Source of the DNA: JAIOTH01 sp964486685
Lineage (GTDB): Bacteria; Patescibacteriota; Patescibacteriia; UBA1558; S5-K13
Assembly: GCA_964486685.1 (NCBI GenBank)
Contig: CAZAOE010000002.1
Coordinates: forward strand, 10,728 to 74,727
Length of the DNA stretch: 64,000 nucleotides
Direction of reading: 5' to 3'
Part shown: piece after piece, positions 59,541-64,000 of the stretch
Numbering within the stretch: position 1 is the stretch's first letter
Layout of the letters: every line of letters starts with the position of its first letter
Notes under the pieces: model-generated
What the model was told of the DNA's origin: nothing
Seen by the model: the letters and a program-made list of their open reading frames with translations, nothing else
Databases searched by the model: none
Translations under genes and position numbers: made by a program

Positions 59541-59556
59541 TAAAATAAAGAGCTTA

Positions 59557-59585
59557 TTGACAAGGATGTCTATATATGCTAAACT
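59557..59585 (+). promoter_or_regulatory. secG promoter
   Basis: TTGACA (59557-59562), a 17-base spacer and an extended -10 TGcTAAACT (hexamer 59580-59585). The predicted start is near 59592, 14 bases before the ATG. Confidence 0.7.
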
Positions 59586-59605
59586 GAGAATTAGATTAAG
59601 AACTT

Positions 59606-59818
59606 ATGTCACTTTTAAGTATCTTACAAATAGTAATCGCTGTATTACTTATTATTGCGGTATTATTACAAAGTCGCGGTGGCGGTCTTTCTTCTATTTT
59701 TGGTGGTGGCGGAGGATCTTTTCAGACCAAAAGAGGTTTAGAAAAATCCTTGTTTATAGTAACTATTATATTGGCTAGTTTATTTTTAATAATAAGTTTA
59801 GCTCATATTTTTATTTAG
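59606..59818 (+). CDS. secG: SecG, preprotein translocase subunit
   Basis: A 70-residue protein with two transmembrane helices (about 3-21 and 49-67) separated by the family loop LLQSRGGGLSSIFGGGGGSFQTKRGLEK, which contains the conserved RGGGL and G-rich turn. SecG assists SecYE in protein export across the cytoplasmic membrane. The stop codon TAG (59816-59818) lies inside the 56-bp repeat 59808-59863, so the last codons may derive from the repeat. A longer frame (59497-59778) overlapping it in another phase is not a gene. Confidence 0.9.
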   Translation: MSLLSILQIVIAVLLIIAVLLQSRGGGLSSIFGGGGGSFQTKRGLEKSLFIVTIILASLFLIISLAHIFI

Positions 59819-59975
59819 CGACGTAGAGCGAGAGAAATATGAAAGTAATCTTTTATATTTCCGATCCGAGGAGCTAACACAGGTTTAATACCTCGTCCCG
59901 CAGACGGGACGAATTTGTATGAGCGAAGCGAATTTCGATTAAATACCCCGTCAGCTTGTTGCGGGGAACCTTTAT
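59808..59975 (+). repeat. Composite repeat starting in the end of secG
   Basis: 59808-59863 is identical to 13954-14009 over 56 bases (same orientation) and contains the hairpin GAAATAT-gAAAGtaatCTTTt-ATATTTC. It continues with gagctaacacaggtt, a CGTCCCgcagaCGGGACG hairpin (59893-59912) and the gttgcggggaaccttt module shared with 14107-14123. Confidence 0.75.
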
Positions 59976-60175
59976 TTAAATTAGACATCTTCTAAATATA
60001 TTTAATTAGTAATTATAGCTATCTGCTTAAAAAATTTTTTATTAAATTAAAAAGTCGTTTTTCTAAGGGAAGCTTCCCTGTAGTTTTTTTTAATAAAGTT
60101 TTTAAGACAATTTTTTCAAAAATCAAATTTTTATTTAATTCTCATAATAATGCAGACAAAAAATTTATATTTAGT

Positions 60176-61858
60176 TTGTCTCGTCGCATATTACCAACTA
60201 AAAATCAGGCCAAGCAGCTTAAATATTTTTTATCATCCCGAGAAAAGAAAATTATTATTATATCTATTTTATTAATCTCATTATCCATTGTTTGGTTATT
60301 CGTTAGAATAGTCGGTGTGCATTTTGTTAAAGTTCCTAAACATGGGGGAGAATATACAGAGGGTCTAGTTGGCTCTATCCAATATTTAAATCCTATACTT
60401 TGTCAGGCCAATGATGTGGATAGAGATATATCTAGATTAATTTTTTCTGGACTTTTCAAAATAAATATTAATGGTGAATTGGAAAATGATTTGATTAGTA
60501 ATTATATAATCAGTGATGATAAAAAGACCTATGTTTTTATTTTAAAAAATGGTGTTTTATGGCACGACGGAACCAAATTAAGTACTGATGATATTGGATT
60601 TACTTTGCATCTTATTCAAAATACAGAATTTAATAGTCCTTTGTACAAAACCTTTCAGGGAGTTGGTTTTGAAAAAATTTCCGACAATTCTTTTAAATTA
60701 ATTTTAGCTGAGCCCTTTGGTCCATTTTTATCAACCTTAACCTTTGGCGTAATGCCAGAACATCTCTGGCAGGCAGTTAATCCAGAAAATGCTAGCTTGA
60801 GCGAACTCAATAAAAAACCCATTGGTACTGGACCATTTGAATATAAGTCCTTTAAAAAGGATTCAGCCGGATATATTAAACAATATAATTTAGTAATTTT
60901 TAAGGATTATTATTCCAGCGTGCCTTATTTAGATAAAATTAGTTTTAAATTATTTCCAGATTCTGATTTAGCTTTTCAGGCCTTAAAAAATAACCAAATT
61001 GATGGAGTCAGTTATATATCACCGAGTAATTTAAAGAGCATTAGAGATTCTAATAATTTTAATGTTTATGATTTTAATATGCCTCAATATTCAGCTTTAT
61101 TTTTCAATCCTAAAAAACAGGCCTTATTAAAAGATGAAAATATTAGAAAGGCCCTTTACCTCTCTATTAATAAACAGGAATTAGCTCAAGAAATAGGAAC
61201 TAAAGAGGAAATTGCTTATGGACCGCTGGATTTTATAATTTCACCAGGAAAAGATGAATATAATATAGAGCAGAGCGCGGAATTACTTAAAGAGGCCGGT
61301 TGGGTATTAGAAGATAAGATATTAAAGAAAGATGAACAGGAATTTGAATTGACTATCACTAGCGTTGATAATAATGAGTATATAAGCATTTTGCAATATA
61401 TTAAAAAACAATGGAATAAATTGGGTATTGTGACTAATTTAGAAATAATTCCTAAACAAAAAATTGCCACTCAAATTATTGAACCACGCGAGTACGAAAT
61501 ATTACTTTTTGGCCAAATTTTATCTTATGACCCAGACCCTTATCCTTTTTGGCATTCTTCTCAAACTAAAATTGGTTTGAATCTGAGTATTTTTGCTAAT
61601 TTATCAATAGACGAGGCCTTGGAATCAGCTAGAAAAGTTACTTCCTTTGAAGAAAGATTAAAAAAATATCAGGATTTTCAAAATGTTTTAAAGCAAGAAC
61701 ACTTAGCCATATTTTTATTTAGACCGACCCATCACTATGCTTTAAATAATAAGATAAGGGGAGTAGATACTAAAGTTATTTATCTTCCGGCTGATAGATT
61801 TTTTAATATTAGCAATTGGTATATTAAAACTAAAAAACTTTTAAAATTTGGCAGTTAG
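60176..61858 (+). CDS. ABC transporter substrate-binding protein, family 5 (DppA/OppA-like), membrane-anchored
   Basis: A 560-residue protein from this start. One transmembrane helix (about 24-46) is followed by an SBP family 5 domain: GGEYTEGLVGSIQYLNPILCQANDVDRDISRLIFSGLF, ENDLISNYIISDDKKTYVFILKNGVLWHDGTKLSTDDIGFTL and PIGTGPFEYKSF. It binds peptides or similar ligands outside the cell. The start is uncertain: TTG 60176 is used, but the frame is open back to about 60002 (KLKSRFSKGSFPVVFFNKVF..) without an ATG, so a CTG or ATT start with a basic cytoplasmic extension is possible. No permease or ATPase genes are adjacent. Confidence 0.8.
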   Translation: MSRRILPTKNQAKQLKYFLSSREKKIIIISILLISLSIVWLFVRIVGVHFVKVPKHGGEYTEGLVGSIQYLNPILCQANDVDRDISRLIFSGLFKININGELENDLISNYIISDDKKTYVFILKNGVLWHDGTKLSTDDIGFTLHLIQNTEFNSPLYKTFQGVGFEKISDNSFKLILAEPFGPFLSTLTFGVMPEHLWQAVNPENASLSELNKKPIGTGPFEYKSFKKDSAGYIKQYNLVIFKDYYSSVPYLDKISFKLFPDSDLAFQALKNNQIDGVSYISPSNLKSIRDSNNFNVYDFNMPQYSALFFNPKKQALLKDENIRKALYLSINKQELAQEIGTKEEIAYGPLDFIISPGKDEYNIEQSAELLKEAGWVLEDKILKKDEQEFELTITSVDNNEYISILQYIKKQWNKLGIVTNLEIIPKQKIATQIIEPREYEILLFGQILSYDPDPYPFWHSSQTKIGLNLSIFANLSIDEALESARKVTSFEERLKKYQDFQNVLKQEHLAIFLFRPTHHYALNNKIRGVDTKVIYLPADRFFNISNWYIKTKKLLKFGS

Positions 61859-61935
61859 TTATTAACTTTCAGCTTTTAATCCTATGTTTTAAGTTTTGAT
61901 GTGGGGCCTTACTCTTAGATTGTATTGGCAGAAGC

Positions 61936-61975
61936 CCTCAGCCCCTACTAGGGGAGTTTTACTTTTTATTTATAA
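61936..61975 (+). terminator. Terminator-like hairpin before the RNase J gene
   Basis: CCCCT (61942-61946) and AGGGG (61950-61954) with a three-base loop are followed by a T-rich tail. Related words (gatgtggggcc, gaagccctcagcccc) lie just upstream. Confidence 0.45.
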
Positions 61976-61999
61976 TTAAAAATTTTTAAATTAAATTTT

Positions 62000-63745
62000 A
62001 TGATGACGAACAAAAATAATTTTCAAAAAAACAGAAACAAAAATAGATACAGCAAAAAGATTACTGAGGTTAAAACCTATGACCACGGGAAATTAAAAAT
62101 TATTATAGTTGGTGGAAATGAAGAAGTTGGACGCAATATGACTATTATGGAATATGAGAATAATATCATTATTATTGATATGGGTATTCAATTTCCTGAA
62201 GAAGACATGCCTGGTATTGATTTTATAATTCCTAATATTGAATATTTAAAAGGTAAAGAAAAAAACATTAAAGGAGTTATTATTACTCATGGTCATTTAG
62301 ACCATATTGGAGCTGTTTCTTATTTGTCTCCAAATTTGGGTAATCCCACTATTTATAGCTCTCCTTTAACCTTGGGAATGATTAAAAAAAGGCATGAAGA
62401 ATTTAAAGATTTAGCGCCTTTAAATTTGCAAGCCATTACAACTAATGATGTTTTAAATTTAGGACATTTTAAGGTTTCATTTTTTGCGGTTAGTCATAAC
62501 ATTCCTTCTTCTATGGGATTGATTGTTGATACTCCGTTAGGAAAAATAATCCATACTGGTGATTTTAAATTAGATTTTGACGGCCCAGCTCAGGATTTAC
62601 CAGAAATTTCCAAAATTGCTGCTTTGGGCAATGAAAATGTTTTAGCTTTATTATCCGACTCAACTAACGCTAGTCATTCTGGTCATCAAATTAGTGAATC
62701 AGAAATTCAAACCAATTTATTTAACATTATTAGAAACGCCAATGGCCGGGTGATTATTGGAACATTTTCTTCTCTATTAAATAGATTACAACAAATATTT
62801 GAGGCCTGCGAAAAATTGAATAAAAAGATTTTGATTGATGGTTATAGCATGAAGACCAACGTAGAGATAGCTCGTCAATTGGGTTATTTAAATTTTAAAA
62901 AGGATAGTTTTATTACCGAGAAACAACTCAAAGAATATCCAGACAATCGGATTGTAATTTGTTGCACTGGAGCTCAAGGAGAAGATCAGGCAGTTTTAAT
63001 GAGAATTGTTAGTAATGAACATCGTTTTTTAAAAATTGAAAAAAATGATACTGTAGTGTTTTCATCTTCAGTTGTGCCGGGCAATGAAAGGTCTGTGCAA
63101 AGATTAAAAGATAGTTTATATCGGCAGGGAGCAGAAGTAATTCATTATCAGATGATGGATGTTCATGCTGGTGGGCATGCTAAAAAAGAAGATTTAAAAT
63201 TAATGATTAATTTAATTAGACCAAAATATTTTATACCCATTGAAGGTAATCATTCATTTTTACATATTCATGCTAAAATTGCCGAAGAAACAGGCATTGA
63301 CCAAAAAAATATTTTTATTGCTGACAATGGTCAGATAATAGAATTTACCAAATTGGGCGGCAAACTAACCAATAAAAGGATTTCTTCAGATTATGTTTTT
63401 GTGGATGGTTTGGGCGTGGGTGATGTTTCCCATATTGTCTTGCGAGACAGAAAACAAATGTCTGATGACGGCATGATAGTGGCCATAGCTACCATCAGCG
63501 CTAAAACTGGCGAATTAATTCATTCACCAGATATTATTTCCAGGGGTTTTGTTTATATGAAAGAAAACAAAGAGTTAATTGAAAAAACCAGAAATAAGGT
63601 TCGACAGATTATGAAAACCAATAATCTTAAAACAATGGCCAACGACATGTTTATTAAAAATAAAATTAGAAACCAGATTGGAAGTTTATTATATCAGGAG
63701 ACAGAAAGAAGGCCGATGGTATTGCCGGTAATTATAGAGGTATAA
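62000..63745 (+). CDS. rnj: Ribonuclease J
   Basis: A 581-residue RNase J (metallo-beta-lactamase/beta-CASP). It starts with a basic tail and then KIIIVGGNEEVGRNMTIMEY and the zinc motif THGHLDHIGAV (97-102). PNLGNPTIYSSPLT, HNIPSSMGLIVDTPLGKIIHTGDFKLD, LLSDSTNASHSGHQISES and HAGGHAKKEDLKLMINLIRP follow, with the C-terminal domain ending in RRPMVLPVIIEV. It degrades and matures RNA with 5'-exo- and endonuclease activity in bacteria lacking RNase E. It starts at ATG 62000, with a second ATG immediately after. The genes on each side are unrelated. Confidence 0.95.
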   Translation: MMTNKNNFQKNRNKNRYSKKITEVKTYDHGKLKIIIVGGNEEVGRNMTIMEYENNIIIIDMGIQFPEEDMPGIDFIIPNIEYLKGKEKNIKGVIITHGHLDHIGAVSYLSPNLGNPTIYSSPLTLGMIKKRHEEFKDLAPLNLQAITTNDVLNLGHFKVSFFAVSHNIPSSMGLIVDTPLGKIIHTGDFKLDFDGPAQDLPEISKIAALGNENVLALLSDSTNASHSGHQISESEIQTNLFNIIRNANGRVIIGTFSSLLNRLQQIFEACEKLNKKILIDGYSMKTNVEIARQLGYLNFKKDSFITEKQLKEYPDNRIVICCTGAQGEDQAVLMRIVSNEHRFLKIEKNDTVVFSSSVVPGNERSVQRLKDSLYRQGAEVIHYQMMDVHAGGHAKKEDLKLMINLIRPKYFIPIEGNHSFLHIHAKIAEETGIDQKNIFIADNGQIIEFTKLGGKLTNKRISSDYVFVDGLGVGDVSHIVLRDRKQMSDDGMIVAIATISAKTGELIHSPDIISRGFVYMKENKELIEKTRNKVRQIMKTNNLKTMANDMFIKNKIRNQIGSLLYQETERRPMVLPVIIEV

Positions 63746-64000
63746 GAGGATACGGATTACGGATTACGAATTACGGATAACGAATTACGGATTAATTTGC
63801 TTTATTGTTTGCTTTAATTTAAGGTATAATTAAGAAAGCATAAAGTAGAAAGGTAAGGGTACTTTTAACTTTTAACTTGCCTGCCCCCTGAAGCTTGAGC
63901 GAAAGGGGGTAACTTGTAAGTTATAAGTTATAAGTTATAAGATATAAAATATACCTATAAATTAAGTCAATCCCTTTTTAAACAAAGCATTATTAAATAA
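63746..64000 (+). repeat. Terminal non-coding region of word-iterated repeats
   Basis: No gene is seen. 63746-63800 is built of gaattacgg words. An extended-like ggTATAAT is at about 63825-63832. 63866-63960 has gttataagttataag words and the element tgcccc..gaagcttgagcgaaaggggg (63873-63915), whose reverse complement sits inside purQ/purS. Confidence 0.6.

Noticed and set aside
59497..59778. 93-codon ORF overlapping secG
   Set aside because: It is a different phase of secG and the promoter region; SecG in its own frame has full family motifs.
1..64000. Alternative genetic code (UGA as glycine)
   Set aside because: TGA is used as a proper stop for gpmI, purL and guaA, and no in-frame TGA interrupts conserved genes.

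Overview
The window is a contiguous stretch of AT-rich bacterial DNA with one 100-base run of Ns at 20655-20754. It uses the standard code: TGA ends several genes, and tryptophan is TGG. No rRNA or tRNA genes were seen. Several traits point to a Candidate Phyla Radiation (Patescibacteria/Parcubacteria-like) genome or a close relative: many small membrane proteins, an S-layer-like giant protein, an L,D-transpeptidase with calcium-type repeats, membrane-anchored OppA, RNase J and SecG, many extended -10 promoters (TGnTATAAT), few Shine-Dalgarno sites and abundant palindromic intergenic repeats. The lineage is an inference. A nearly complete purine pathway would be unusual for that group.

Layout. 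1-1020: the end of a phosphoglycerate mutase gene, a small membrane protein and a remnant of trpB. 1343-4287: a metal-handling cluster (DUF5320 protein, split permease, NifX/NifB-like protein, DUF134 regulator, ZIP transporter). 4385-8513: envelope and thiol-redox genes (anchored repeat protein, thioredoxin-like protein, CPxC-CcdA-like membrane protein, YibE/F). 8662-13893: NYN nuclease-like protein, a TauE/SafE-type exporter, a membrane-anchored AmrS-like radical SAM enzyme and a spermidine-synthase/MFS-like protein. 13894-16468: repeats, a RhuM-family gene between two long direct repeats, and a dense promoter array. 16469-24485: an S-layer-like surface protein of about 2,160 residues and a second secreted protein. 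25005-29060 (minus strand): a hypothetical gene, guaB, a zinc metallopeptidase and an L,D-transpeptidase.

29212-44960 is one long plus-strand purine cluster: folD-purA-purL-purM-purQ/purS-purC-purE-purB-purF-purD-(histidine phosphatase)-purN-purH. With guaB and guaA (51670) it can take PRPP to AMP and GMP. PurE looks like the CO2-using class II enzyme, which fits the absence of purK.

44998-47435 is a small accessory island: a HigB/HigA-type toxin-antitoxin pair, a three-helix membrane protein with the layout of PycTM/SLATT effectors, and a papain-like/GNAT fusion. 47540-53877 holds DUF3160, CapA, guaA and a broken second folD. 53887-58542 is the most interesting unit: a promoter, a structured RNA of about 200 nt closed by a long-range stem and ending in a U-tract, then overlapping genes for a reverse transcriptase, a degenerate ABC-type protein and a membrane-anchored phospholipase-D-like protein, ending at a terminator. 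It resembles a retron or other RT-based defence operon but does not match a type I recognise. 58542-63745 holds small membrane proteins, secG, an OppA-like protein and RNase J.

A second theme is repeat invasion of coding sequence. The palindromic and word-iterated elements that fill the spacers also occur in frame inside purL, purQ/S, guaA (twice), a permease and two envelope genes, much like Rickettsia palindromic elements.
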